A DNA stretch of 64,000 bases. It comes from Heyndrickxia shackletonii (GTDB taxonomy: Bacteria; Bacillota; Bacilli; Bacillales; Bacillaceae_C). Every line of letters starts with the position of its first letter. Position 1 is the stretch's first letter. The position numbers and the translations under genes were made by a program. The notes under the pieces were generated by a model that was not told where the DNA came from, did no database searches, and saw nothing but the letters and a program-made list of their open reading frames with translations. Shown here one piece after another: positions 15,305 through 23,935 of this stretch. The stretch is taken from contig NZ_LJJC01000015.1 in assembly GCF_001420715.1 (NCBI RefSeq), positions 336,242 through 400,241 of the forward strand, given 5' to 3'.

Positions 15305-16756
15305 ATGCATCACGGAGGAAAACGAGAGGGCTCTGGCCGTACTCCATTGCCTGCAAATCAAAAGAAAATAGCTAAAACCATTTATATAACTCCTACCCAG
15401 CACGAGGATATTGAAACGTACGCAAAAGGTAATAGTTTCTCCGAGAAATGTATAGATTTAATTAGCACACAGCTTGAGCGTAGAAAACGCTCTGAGAACA
15501 AAGAAGTTAAGTTCATCGACCTGTTTGCCGGATTAGGTGGTATAAGACTCGGATTTGAAAATGCTTTTCGTGAAAAAGGGTTTGAACCTAAATGTGTATT
15601 TAGTAGTGAACTCAAAGATTATGCCATTAAAGCATATAAAAATTATTTTAAGGATACTGAGGTATCGGGAGACATTACCAAAATTCCTGCGCAAAATATC
15701 GAAGATTTTGATTTTCTATTAGCAGGTTTTCCATGTCAGCCATTTTCAGCCGCTGGGTTGCAACTTGGTTTTGAAGATACTCGTGGAACATTGTTTTTCG
15801 AAATAGAACGTATCCTGGAAGCAAAAAAGCCGTATGGTTTTTTGCTCGAAAATGTTGAGGGTCTTGTTAAACATGATAATGGGCGTACATTATCGATTAT
15901 AGTAAGCCGTCTAAAGAAACTTAATTATTATGTATCCTACAAATTGATTGATAGTAAATACTTCGGCTTGGCACAATCGAGAAAAAGAGTCTATATTGTA
16001 GGGACAAAAGATGCACACATCTCATTGGATAATTTTGAAGAACACACAGCCGTTCTCGGTGACATCTTGGATCATAACCTACCAACAGTAGATTCAACTT
16101 TTACAAGAAAGTTATTTGAGCACTTCACTCCAAAAGAAGTTATCGGTAAAGCAATCAAGGACAAGAGAGGTGGTAATGATAACATTCATAGTTGGGAAAT
16201 TGGTCTAAAAGGTGAAACAACCCATGAACAAACAGAACTTCTCAATCTTCTTCTTCGCGAGCGAAGGAAAAAAAAGTGGGCAGCTGAAATCGGCATTGAT
16301 TGGATGGATGGTATGCCTCTCACTGAGAAACAAATATCTACCTTTTACCCAAAGGAAAACCTACGTGAAATTCTTGATGAACTAGTTGAAATGGGATATC
16401 TTACTTTGGAATATCCTCGCAAAAGAGAAAACAATCGAAGAGTGCCGGACGAAACTAAGCCAAAAGGGTATAACATTGTAACTGGCAAGTTGTCATTTGA
16501 ATTCACCAAAATCCTTGACCCTAACGATTTAGCACCAACACTTGTAGCTATGGATGTTTCACGTCTTGGAGTCATCGACAATGGTGGACTACGAAGGTTA
16601 ACTATTCGAGAAATTCAGCGCCTGTTTGGTTTTCCAGATGACTATGACCTTTCTTTTCTAAAAGAGAGCGAAGCGTTTGATCTCTTAGGTAATACAGTCT
16701 GTGTTCCAGTTATTCATGCTATTTCTGAACGCTTAGCTGACATGTACAAGGCTTGA
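15305..16756 (+). CDS. DNA (cytosine-5) methyltransferase with N-terminal DNA-binding-like segment
   Basis: 483 residues with AAAGGAGAGTATAAGCT before the ATG. Catalytic motifs are clear: motif I FIDLFAGLGGIRLGF (about 70-84), motif IV GFPCQPFSAAG with the nucleophile Cys near 144, motif VI ENVEGL, motif VIII QSRKRVYIVG, motif X DLLGNTVCVPVIHAI. The first 65 residues begin GGKREGSGRTP and then resemble a ribbon-helix-helix unit (TIYITPTQHEDIETYA...), unusual for this family. The target-recognition region holds a winged-helix-like insert near 285-370. It converges on a nuclease/helicase operon and presumably protects its targets. Specificity cannot be read from sequence. Confidence 0.93.
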   Translation: MHHGGKREGSGRTPLPANQKKIAKTIYITPTQHEDIETYAKGNSFSEKCIDLISTQLERRKRSENKEVKFIDLFAGLGGIRLGFENAFREKGFEPKCVFSSELKDYAIKAYKNYFKDTEVSGDITKIPAQNIEDFDFLLAGFPCQPFSAAGLQLGFEDTRGTLFFEIERILEAKKPYGFLLENVEGLVKHDNGRTLSIIVSRLKKLNYYVSYKLIDSKYFGLAQSRKRVYIVGTKDAHISLDNFEEHTAVLGDILDHNLPTVDSTFTRKLFEHFTPKEVIGKAIKDKRGGNDNIHSWEIGLKGETTHEQTELLNLLLRERRKKKWAAEIGIDWMDGMPLTEKQISTFYPKENLREILDELVEMGYLTLEYPRKRENNRRVPDETKPKGYNIVTGKLSFEFTKILDPNDLAPTLVAMDVSRLGVIDNGGLRRLTIREIQRLFGFPDDYDLSFLKESEAFDLLGNTVCVPVIHAISERLADMYKA

Positions 16757-16759
16757 TTT

Positions 16760-16796
16760 TATAGGGCATGTTATTAAACACGCCCTATATTTTTTG
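16760..16796. terminator. Terminator shared by the convergent methyltransferase and nuclease genes
   Basis: TATAGGGC (16760-16767) pairs with GCCCTATA (16782-16789) and is followed by a T-run for the plus strand. The stop codon of the minus-strand DUF3883 gene lies inside the second arm. Confidence 0.8.
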
Positions 16797-17720
16797 TATT
16801 CTATAAGACGCAGTATTAACAAGCCAGTTGTCATCTTCAAAGATAATTTTATGCGGATTTTGAATAAACTCAGGTTTATATCCCGGCTCTGTAATTCGTG
16901 CATAATCCACGAGGCAAAGAACATATTTATCACCTTTTATTCTTGCAGTGTCAGATTCATTCTCTGACCAATAAAAATGTGGTTTTCCCAAATATGATTT
17001 AACCTCTATAAATCTATCATAAGTTGTACTACTATCACTTTGAAACGATACTATATCATATCCAGCAGAAACATCGATATCAGAAATTCTTTTGATTTTA
17101 CAGGCCTTCGTCAGGAGTCTTTTTCTCTCAAATTCCAAAATAAACTCCTCTGCTTCAAGACCACGCTTGCTTTGTTCCTCCTGTTGTTTAAGTAACTGTT
17201 CCAACGTAAATTTACTTTTACGTTTCCTAATTTGTGATGAGAAATCAGACTCATATGTTTCAGATATACCTATGTCACCATTCTCATCTTTATCTAGGGC
17301 TCCTGCAATAGTCAAAAAGTTCCTAATAGCAGCGTATGCCAATGGAAATGCTGATCGTTTTATGCTTATATGCCCCTTGTCTACATCGAAGCCTGTTCTA
17401 TCCGAATCGAATATTCCTTCATCAATTAGCTTTGAAATGCAGGATCTTACAAGTGTATCTATAATACTACTCCCTTCTAATAATTTCAGTTCTTTGAGTC
17501 GTTCTGTTACTATAATGTTATCCTCGGAAAACTCGACATATTCTAAGTATTCAAGGAATGCTAAAGCTCCGCTACAATTTATGTTTAATCCATTTTCTAA
17601 GGAAGAACGATTTACAACTTCTTTTCTACTTATGGAATTCTTGCTAGACAGCATTGAAACCAGAAAAAGCAGCCCATCAATATTCCCGATAGAGTTACAT
17701 CGCTTTAGTTCTATTAACAT
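16785..17720 (-). CDS. DUF3883 PD-(D/E)XK restriction-like nuclease
   Basis: 311 residues from the ATG at 17720; an in-frame TTG at 17729 is possible. The C-terminal domain has GLEAEEFILEFER, then GYDIVSF and RFIEVKSYLG, giving Glu, Asp and E-x-K in the order of a PD-(D/E)XK active site, and HFYWSENESDTAR, a typical DUF3883/NO VEIN C-terminal pattern. The N-terminal 160 residues are unrecognised and may be a winged-helix DNA binder. There is no clear ribosome site; the start lies inside the 3' end of the helicase gene, so translation is probably coupled. It is the likely cleavage subunit of the operon. Confidence 0.78.
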   Translation of the reverse strand: MLIELKRCNSIGNIDGLLFLVSMLSSKNSISRKEVVNRSSLENGLNINCSGALAFLEYLEYVEFSEDNIIVTERLKELKLLEGSSIIDTLVRSCISKLIDEGIFDSDRTGFDVDKGHISIKRSAFPLAYAAIRNFLTIAGALDKDENGDIGISETYESDFSSQIRKRKSKFTLEQLLKQQEEQSKRGLEAEEFILEFERKRLLTKACKIKRISDIDVSAGYDIVSFQSDSSTTYDRFIEVKSYLGKPHFYWSENESDTARIKGDKYVLCLVDYARITEPGYKPEFIQNPHKIIFEDDNWLVNTASYRIQKI

Positions 17721-19653
17721 ATTCTGCAATTAGCGCTTTAATATCATCATCCCCTGTTTCAAGTTCTGCATTGTCAAATAGGGGAATTGGCATACTTTCG
17801 ATGATTTCGCGCAACCTCGTTTCCTTTGCAATAAGTCTTTCATGGATTGCACTATCTATTGAATCCTCTGAAAGCAAATAGTAATAATTGGTCTCTATTC
17901 CTGGTTTCAGACCATATCTATGAATACGATCTTTGGATTGTATAAAGTGTGCAGCATTAAAACTTCGCTCCATATAAATAGCATTGTGACAAACTTTATG
18001 AAGTGAAATCGACTCTGACACAGCAAACGGGTTAGCTATAATCACGCTGAAGTCGGAATCTGGTCGATGGAAATCAGCAATAATTTTTTCACGTGTTTCC
18101 TCTTCGTTATCGTCCTCATTACCGGTCGCGACTGGAGTAGCTCCATATAAAGTCTTACATGGTATGCCATTAGTAAGCAAATATTCCTTAAAATCTAATA
18201 TATTTTTAATATAGATGCACCAAACTACTACCTTACCACCTTTGGAAATAATTTGCTCGATAATCTCTTTAGCTTTCACAAACTTGGCAGGAGTCTCATT
18301 TGCGGAATATTCAAGTACTTCTTTAATAAATGAAGTATCTTCTGTTACAGCTTCAGCGTCAAAACCTTCTGAAGAAGCAAAATTACGTAGAGGAACACTT
18401 AACAAATCTGGATTTGTTGCAGCTTGCATCATTCGAATCAATCTTGCCTTAACTAAATCCTGCTGAAAACTGCTGTCTTTTGTCGACACAATGTCACTCA
18501 TATATTTTTTTTCAATGACATCATATATTTTTCTCTGTGATTCACCCATAGGTACAATGATTGGTGCATTTTCAGTAGCAGGAGGTATACCCAAATCACT
18601 CTTTTTTACACGGATAAAAAAGGGCTCAATTGCATGAAGTAAAGAATTTACTCGCGCATCAGAATCAGACTTACTCATATCTTTTAATTGATATACTTCA
18701 TATGGTATAATTTTTTGAGTCGGCCAAATGAATTTATAAAGGTTGTATAAATCCTCATATCCATTTGGTGCCGGAGTACCTGTCAAAACCACTCTCGACG
18801 AGCAGTATGTTGCAATATCAAGAACACCGGTAGCAGTGATTCCACCAGAAGTGTTCTTAATCTTATGTGCTTCGTCAAGGACGACCATTACCTTATTGTT
18901 CTTTAAAAAATATATTAGTTCTTCACGGAGTGCTGGAACGGATGCATAAGACAGTAATGTAATCTTCGCTGGATTCAAGGAATACAAATACTGCTTCTTT
19001 TCCTCAACTGGAATTTTTCCATTAAGTCTCTTAGAGGATGGTTTTACGCCAAAACATTCCTCATATTCCAATTCCCAAGGTCCAAAAGCGCTTAATGGAG
19101 AAATAATTAGCAACTTATCTACAAATTTCTTGTCAGAGCGATCTAAGTTTGACAAGTAAGCAAAAGCACCGTAAACAACACTAGTCTTTCCTGCACCAGG
19201 AACAGAGAAATTGCATCCATTCTGTGAAAATGCAAGATGGTATGCAGACAGCAATTGTAATTGGTATAGGCTTCTGTTAGTAAGATGCTTACTTACCGAG
19301 TCAACGAATGCCGAGAAATCACTCTTCTCACATTGATTATCTCTAATCAACCTTGCCTTTTCTGCAAATTCCATAAATTTCTCTTCTTCCAGGGCATAAT
19401 TGTTTACTGCCTCTGACACCCCTCCCGAATAAACCAATTCGGCTGAAATATATTCGCAGATTTTTTTGACCCTGTCGATCGTTTTGTTAATATTATCTTC
19501 AGTTTCAATTACGATGCTATCCTCTAGGAGAGTATATTTCAGAGTATCCTTCAGATACCTCGATGCTCGTCTATTGTCAAAAATAGCTGCTATGTCTCCA
19601 GTAATGATTAAATTTGATGTATTCTCATTGGATTCAAGACATAGTTTTTTCAT
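17695..19653 (-). CDS. SNF2-family helicase of a candidate defence system
   Basis: 652 residues, behind GGAAGAGGTACCCT. Walker A is VPGAGKTSV (about 151-159), DEAH is VVLDEAHKIKN (about 257-267), motif III is VLTGTPAPNG, and the C-terminal lobe ends with QSKDRIHRYG (QxxxRxHRxG). The first 120 residues are an unrecognised N-terminal domain. It lacks a fused nuclease, and its 3' end overlaps the DUF3883 nuclease gene by 26 bases. Translocases of this type drive or license cleavage in several restriction systems. It is distinct from the shorter phage helicase at 3049-4410. Confidence 0.9.
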   Translation of the reverse strand: MKKLCLESNENTSNLIITGDIAAIFDNRRASRYLKDTLKYTLLEDSIVIETEDNINKTIDRVKKICEYISAELVYSGGVSEAVNNYALEEEKFMEFAEKARLIRDNQCEKSDFSAFVDSVSKHLTNRSLYQLQLLSAYHLAFSQNGCNFSVPGAGKTSVVYGAFAYLSNLDRSDKKFVDKLLIISPLSAFGPWELEYEECFGVKPSSKRLNGKIPVEEKKQYLYSLNPAKITLLSYASVPALREELIYFLKNNKVMVVLDEAHKIKNTSGGITATGVLDIATYCSSRVVLTGTPAPNGYEDLYNLYKFIWPTQKIIPYEVYQLKDMSKSDSDARVNSLLHAIEPFFIRVKKSDLGIPPATENAPIIVPMGESQRKIYDVIEKKYMSDIVSTKDSSFQQDLVKARLIRMMQAATNPDLLSVPLRNFASSEGFDAEAVTEDTSFIKEVLEYSANETPAKFVKAKEIIEQIISKGGKVVVWCIYIKNILDFKEYLLTNGIPCKTLYGATPVATGNEDDNEEETREKIIADFHRPDSDFSVIIANPFAVSESISLHKVCHNAIYMERSFNAAHFIQSKDRIHRYGLKPGIETNYYYLLSEDSIDSAIHERLIAKETRLREIIESMPIPLFDNAELETGDDDIKALIAEYVNRTKAM

Positions 19654-19668
19654 AGGGTACCTCTTCCT

Positions 19669-20952
19669 TTACATTTCGAGGATGTTCTTGAATTTTTTCA
19701 CAAATTCATCTAGTGACTTTACACAACCTCTAATATTTCCATCTGTCTGAAAACTGTCTTGCGTTACATCGACAACCTCCAATGCTTGGCAAGCCTTTAT
19801 AAGTAACTGAAGAGGCCGTGCTGCTTCAGCATGGTTGTTCAATTTATCTAAACTCCGCGTATAGTTTTCTTCAAAGTCATCCTCAACTTTAAGTTTCCAC
19901 TGCTGATCCCTTGCTTTCAAGGCACGACCAAGATCAGGAGGATTGGTAGCCATAATATCATCGACAGATGTTTCCTCGATAGCATCAGTAATAGCAAAAT
20001 GTCTATCTCTAAAATCTTTCCAAACTTCTTCTTTCGCAAAGAAACTACTTGCAGGCTTATTTGCACTTGGAGCCGATATAATATTACGGAAAAGGGTCTG
20101 TTCAAAACCTTCACGTATATAGTCAAATGCAATGAGCTTCAAATCGGAAACATCCGCGTCTGGATCATATGCCCACATTGATGGCACACCAGCTTTATAT
20201 TTTTTTAGTGCAGAGTCGAGTTTCAAGAATGAATCTTCATTCTTATCTAACTGTGTATACATACCGGAGTAGCCATATTCATCCAAATAATCATCCATAA
20301 GTTGCAATGCTGAAAGCATAGTTCTGACTTCTCCAGGTTTTACATCCATCATTCCAGCAATATCATCAGCTGTAAATCCTGCGTCCTGTAAATCCTTACA
20401 TTTTAGATATTTTTCGATTGGATTGTAGTCAACCTTTGCATCTTCACCCATCTGGTATGTGGTTTCAAGTGCCAAGATTTCCTTTTTATCTGCGTCATCC
20501 GGAAGAATTATCGCTATAAAGAACTGGCAGTGACTCTTTTCATTAAATGGAATACTGCTATCTGCCATTATATTATTTAACAACATCGACCTTCTATTTC
20601 CGTCAATAATAATACCATCCGAAGTTACAATACCGTGCTTTTCCTGGTGTTCACGAAGGAGACGTTCTTTCGTCTTTTTATTGGCTTCAACCTTGGATTC
20701 CCAAAGAAATTTTTCAATCAGTTTCTTATCCTGTGGATCTTCTGGATTGATTATGTGGTGCTGTCTTTCATAGGACTTAACCACACTACCTATACGACCG
20801 TTATAAGGATTATAAATCAGATATTCTAACGGTATTTCATATGCGTCAAACTCTTTTCTCACTCCATGATACATAATCGGAATACCAGTACGGCAAGGTT
20901 CCTTGGTCGCAACTAGTTCACGTAACTTTGCTTTTCTTTCTGAAGCATTCAT
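19669..20952 (-). CDS. ParB/Srx-fold protein of the candidate defence operon
   Basis: 427 residues from the ATG at 20952, chosen for GGAGGTTGCATTA; the frame continues to 21000 without a site. PLEYLIYNPYNGRI near 41-54 and GIIIDGNRRSMLL near 113-125 are the ParB N-terminal signature, with DGNRR in place of the usual GERR/GHRR. FTADDIAGMMDVKPGEVRTML near 210-230 resembles the ParB/KorB helix-turn-helix. The C-terminal 200 residues are unrecognised. No ParA is nearby, so plasmid partition is unlikely; the ParB fold may act as a nucleotide-dependent DNA clamp within this operon (inference). Confidence 0.78.
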   Translation of the reverse strand: MNASERKAKLRELVATKEPCRTGIPIMYHGVRKEFDAYEIPLEYLIYNPYNGRIGSVVKSYERQHHIINPEDPQDKKLIEKFLWESKVEANKKTKERLLREHQEKHGIVTSDGIIIDGNRRSMLLNNIMADSSIPFNEKSHCQFFIAIILPDDADKKEILALETTYQMGEDAKVDYNPIEKYLKCKDLQDAGFTADDIAGMMDVKPGEVRTMLSALQLMDDYLDEYGYSGMYTQLDKNEDSFLKLDSALKKYKAGVPSMWAYDPDADVSDLKLIAFDYIREGFEQTLFRNIISAPSANKPASSFFAKEEVWKDFRDRHFAITDAIEETSVDDIMATNPPDLGRALKARDQQWKLKVEDDFEENYTRSLDKLNNHAEAARPLQLLIKACQALEVVDVTQDSFQTDGNIRGCVKSLDEFVKKFKNILEM

Positions 20953-20971
20953 TAATGCAACCTCCAAATTT

Positions 20972-21901
20972 TCAAAATTCAGCGCTATAGCTGTAAACAA
21001 TGTCTTCTAACAAGTTTAGATTATTGAAATTTAGAACATAGTCCGAACATCTATGGATTTCTCTCATATCTGCCTGTCTGCCAATCCAACCAGCACCATC
21101 AAGGAAGTTTATAAAAATAATATTGTTTCCTGACTTACGCTGAAGATTTAACACCTCAACAGTTTTACGTGCAGCTTCTTTCTTGCTTCCCTGACTGCTT
21201 GAAGTAGTCACACTATAGGAAACATCGATGATAATTTTCGGGTTCTGAGGACTTTCCAAAACAAAACTTACTGCTCTGTCTAGCATCGGCACTCTAACAT
21301 TCTTCTGATACTCAATCCCATGTTTAGCACATACAGCTCTTAACTTATCTTCTACTTCGTTCAAAACAAGATCACCAATATTATTACTGTACCTTCCCTC
21401 CAGACCCCTTTTAACAAAGAGTCGGATGGAATTTTTATCAGTAAGCTTTTTACGTGTTGTGTCATCTATTGCCATGTTTTCTAAATAAAAATATGGTATC
21501 TTGGTTCTGAGTTTTCCGTCATCGCGGCCTGCCCAAATAAGGTTTAGCACACTTTCCATCATCGCCGGGCTTTCCATCATTGCAGTACGTATCTTACCTA
21601 GTCCCCACTCAGTAGAAAATACAAATCCACGTTCTTTTCTTATCATAGATACCATACGCTTGAATCTCTCTGTAGAGATTTCCATAAGGCTCGTCAGGTT
21701 ATCAAGTGAATCTTTGTATTCTACTATATACCTTTTCAAGTCTTCTTTTGTGTCTATGGAACTCAATTCGTGATATAACTCATCAACCTTGTTTTTCACT
21801 TCCTGTTCTATTGCATGTTCATATTGCTCATTCACATAAAACATAGTTGTCGAGTTAAATAATTCATCAAATTCTATTTTCCGAGCTATTACTTCAGACA
21901 T
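20972..21901 (-). CDS. Restriction-endonuclease-like protein, first gene of the operon
   Basis: 309 residues with GGAAGGAGGAGTTAG before the ATG. The N-terminal 170 residues are helical. The C-terminal part resembles a type II PD-(D/E)XK fold: an acidic helix (LVLNEVEDKLRAVC, 178-191), LDRAVSF with Asp 208, and a buried strand IIIDVSYSVTTSS with Asp 226 followed by basic GSKKEAARK. The catalytic residues are not canonical, so a sensor role is possible. Nineteen bases separate it from the ParB-fold gene. I do not recognise a named family. Confidence 0.6.
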   Translation of the reverse strand: MSEVIARKIEFDELFNSTTMFYVNEQYEHAIEQEVKNKVDELYHELSSIDTKEDLKRYIVEYKDSLDNLTSLMEISTERFKRMVSMIRKERGFVFSTEWGLGKIRTAMMESPAMMESVLNLIWAGRDDGKLRTKIPYFYLENMAIDDTTRKKLTDKNSIRLFVKRGLEGRYSNNIGDLVLNEVEDKLRAVCAKHGIEYQKNVRVPMLDRAVSFVLESPQNPKIIIDVSYSVTTSSSQGSKKEAARKTVEVLNLQRKSGNNIIFINFLDGAGWIGRQADMREIHRCSDYVLNFNNLNLLEDIVYSYSAEF

Positions 21902-22371
21902 CTAACTCCTCCTTCCCATCCTCGGTTAGTATGTAAATATCGTATCACACATTTCATATATTTACAATCAAAACTTTACGCATATTTGAGAATTTTTTAG
22001 AGAGCCATATTTTCATATTTACGCAATAATTTTTAACCATCTGTTCAGTACAACAGAATTTCCCCTAAACCATAAAATGGTAATTTTATTTTGATTATTT
22101 CGAATAATTCAAATACCATTATGAGAGCGTACTAGTACTAGCGTATAATTATATTAATTTATCTCTTCAACCCACAAAGTTATCTATCCTATCTCCTCAA
22201 CCCCAGCGAAAAATCTAATCTGTCAACTCAACCCTATCGCTTTCAGGGTAGTTGATATGTTCCCTCGTAGAATAAAAATAAGGGTTTCCCGGCATCAGCA
22301 TCTTCGTAAAAATAGTTGAACGAAAAATGCAATGTCAGGAAACCCTTTATTTATCAGTATTTTTAGTAGAG
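21902..22371. other. Promoter of the nuclease operon and element boundary region
   Basis: No gene. On the minus strand TTGATT (21971-21966), an 18-base spacer and TGATAC (21947-21942) form a plausible promoter for the four-gene operon. TTACGCATATT at 21976-21986, an 11-base match to the phage operator half, sits 5 bases upstream of the -35, with another TTACGC at 22019-22024. Further right, 22150-22260 is low-complexity and unassigned. Confidence 0.5.
22286..22357 (-). repeat. Inverted repeat downstream of rlmCD
   Basis: Sequences AAGGGTTTCC and GGAAACCCTT face each other across about 50 bases, just past the rlmCD stop. On the minus strand the far arm is followed by ATTTTTATT, so it may work as the rlmCD terminator. 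The large spacer also fits a small mobile remnant at the element junction. Confidence 0.5.
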
Positions 22372-23760
22372 CTATTTCTCCACCCGTGACATCAAGACAA
22401 CACACTCCACATGCGCCGTCTGCGGAAACATATCCACAGGCTGCAAATACTCCACCTTATACTTTGAACTCAACACCTGAAGATCCTTAGCCAACGTAGA
22501 TGGATTACACGATACATATACAAACTTCTTCGGTTTCACTTTCAAAATCGTATCTAAAAATTTCGCATCACAGCCTGTCCTTGGCGGATCCACCACTACC
22601 ACATCTGGTCGCCATCCCTCTTTCACCCATTTCGGCATGAGCTCTTCCGCTTTGCCCGTAAAATAGCTGGCATTTTCTACACCATGCTTCCTTGCGTTTT
22701 TCTTAGCATCCTCGATACCTTCAGGGATGACATCCATACCGCGAATTTCAGCGGCACCGTCTGCCAACCAGAGTCCAATAGTTCCCACACCGCAATAAGC
22801 ATCCACGATTTTTTCCTTTCCTGTAAGTCCGGCCGCTTTTTTTACTTCGTTATATAGTTTGACCGTTTGAACAGGATTGAGCTGGAAGAATGCACGGGCC
22901 GATAACTCGTATGTAAATTCTTCAAGACGTTCCTCCACAATTTTATCACCGGCTAAATGAATAGTTTCATCGCCCAAAATAATCGACGTCTTTTTCGGAT
23001 TTACGTTTTGCATGATGGACACAACTTCAGGTAATCGCTTTTTAATTTCAGAAATGATCATTTCTTTACGTGGCAATTCTTTTTTAGCTGTGACAAGCAT
23101 AACTTGAACTTGGCCTGTTTCGATACCTACACGTGTTACGATCGTCCGGACAATACCTTTTCTTGTTTTTTCATTATAAATAGGGATTTTGAAATCAGCT
23201 AAGATTTGTTTTACGACATTAGTTACTTTATTGGTAACTGGTTGCTGGACGATGCATTCTGGAATGTTGATTAATCTATGGGAATCAATACTGTACATTC
23301 CAGCGATGACTTTTCCGTGGTCCTCTCCAAGCTGGAACTGGCTCTTGTTGCGATAATGCCAGGGGTTGTCCATTCCGATTGTTTCTCGGATATCCATCTC
23401 CTCTAAATGAAAACGGGTATGTCTTTCTAGCGCCTGAATCAAAATGTCTCGCTTTTCTTTCAGTTGTTGGCCATATTCTAAATGTTGAAGCTGACATCCT
23501 CCGCATTGTTCATAGACGATGCACGGTGCTTTTACTCTGTGCTCAGAACGTTTTCGCACCTTTTTCACAATTGCCTCTGCATATTTGGGATGAGCTTTTG
23601 TTACCTCTACTACGACCTCTTCACCTGGAAGAGCACCCGGTACGAAGACGACTTGTTTTTTAAAGTAGCCAACCCCTTCTCCGTTAATTCCTAATCGTTT
23701 GATTGTTAAAGGGAATTGTTGTTTTTCTTTTATCAATAATGTTTTCTCGTTTTTCAACAA
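22372..23760 (-). CDS. rlmCD: 23S rRNA (uracil-5-)-methyltransferase
   Basis: 462 residues starting at a TTG (23760, or the adjacent 23757) after GGCGGAGTG; no ATG is available until residue 122. Residues 15-70 form a TRAM domain. Cysteines at about 80, 86, 89 and 169 ([21 protein letters not shown]) match the 4Fe-4S ligands of RumA enzymes. The SAM site is [15 protein letters not shown], the catalytic core [11 protein letters not shown] and [13 protein letters not shown]. It makes m5U in 23S rRNA. The mobile block meets the 3' end of this gene, a reported integration site of several Firmicute elements. Confidence 0.94.
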   Translation of the reverse strand: MLKNEKTLLIKEKQQFPLTIKRLGINGEGVGYFKKQVVFVPGALPGEEVVVEVTKAHPKYAEAIVKKVRKRSEHRVKAPCIVYEQCGGCQLQHLEYGQQLKEKRDILIQALERHTRFHLEEMDIRETIGMDNPWHYRNKSQFQLGEDHGKVIAGMYSIDSHRLINIPECIVQQPVTNKVTNVVKQILADFKIPIYNEKTRKGIVRTIVTRVGIETGQVQVMLVTAKKELPRKEMIISEIKKRLPEVVSIMQNVNPKKTSIILGDETIHLAGDKIVEERLEEFTYELSARAFFQLNPVQTVKLYNEVKKAAGLTGKEKIVDAYCGVGTIGLWLADGAAEIRGMDVIPEGIEDAKKNARKHGVENASYFTGKAEELMPKWVKEGWRPDVVVVDPPRTGCDAKFLDTILKVKPKKFVYVSCNPSTLAKDLQVLSSKYKVEYLQPVDMFPQTAHVECVVLMSRVEK

Positions 23761-23935
23761 TAATCACTCCGCCTGTCCATGTTTCATATGTAATTCGCAT
23801 TTTAGTTTTCTGTATTATACCACAATGTTAAACAGCAATAATCTTTACCAATATGCACCATTCACCCAATTGCGAGCAAAAAATGTTATAATATAAATAA
23901 AGAAATAATATAGCATACACATCAAAAGGAGCGTT

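Noticed and set aside
19669-20952. Plasmid/phage partition ParB
   Set aside because: No ParA gene or parS-like site, and it lies within a nuclease/helicase operon.
15305-21901. Assignment to DISARM, BREX, Druantia or BsuMI
   Set aside because: Hallmark partners of those systems are missing and the gene set differs; only the methyltransferase or helicase families overlap.
22372-23760. Broken rlmCD lacking an ATG
   Set aside because: A TTG start with a ribosome site restores a full-length protein with all iron-sulfur and catalytic residues.
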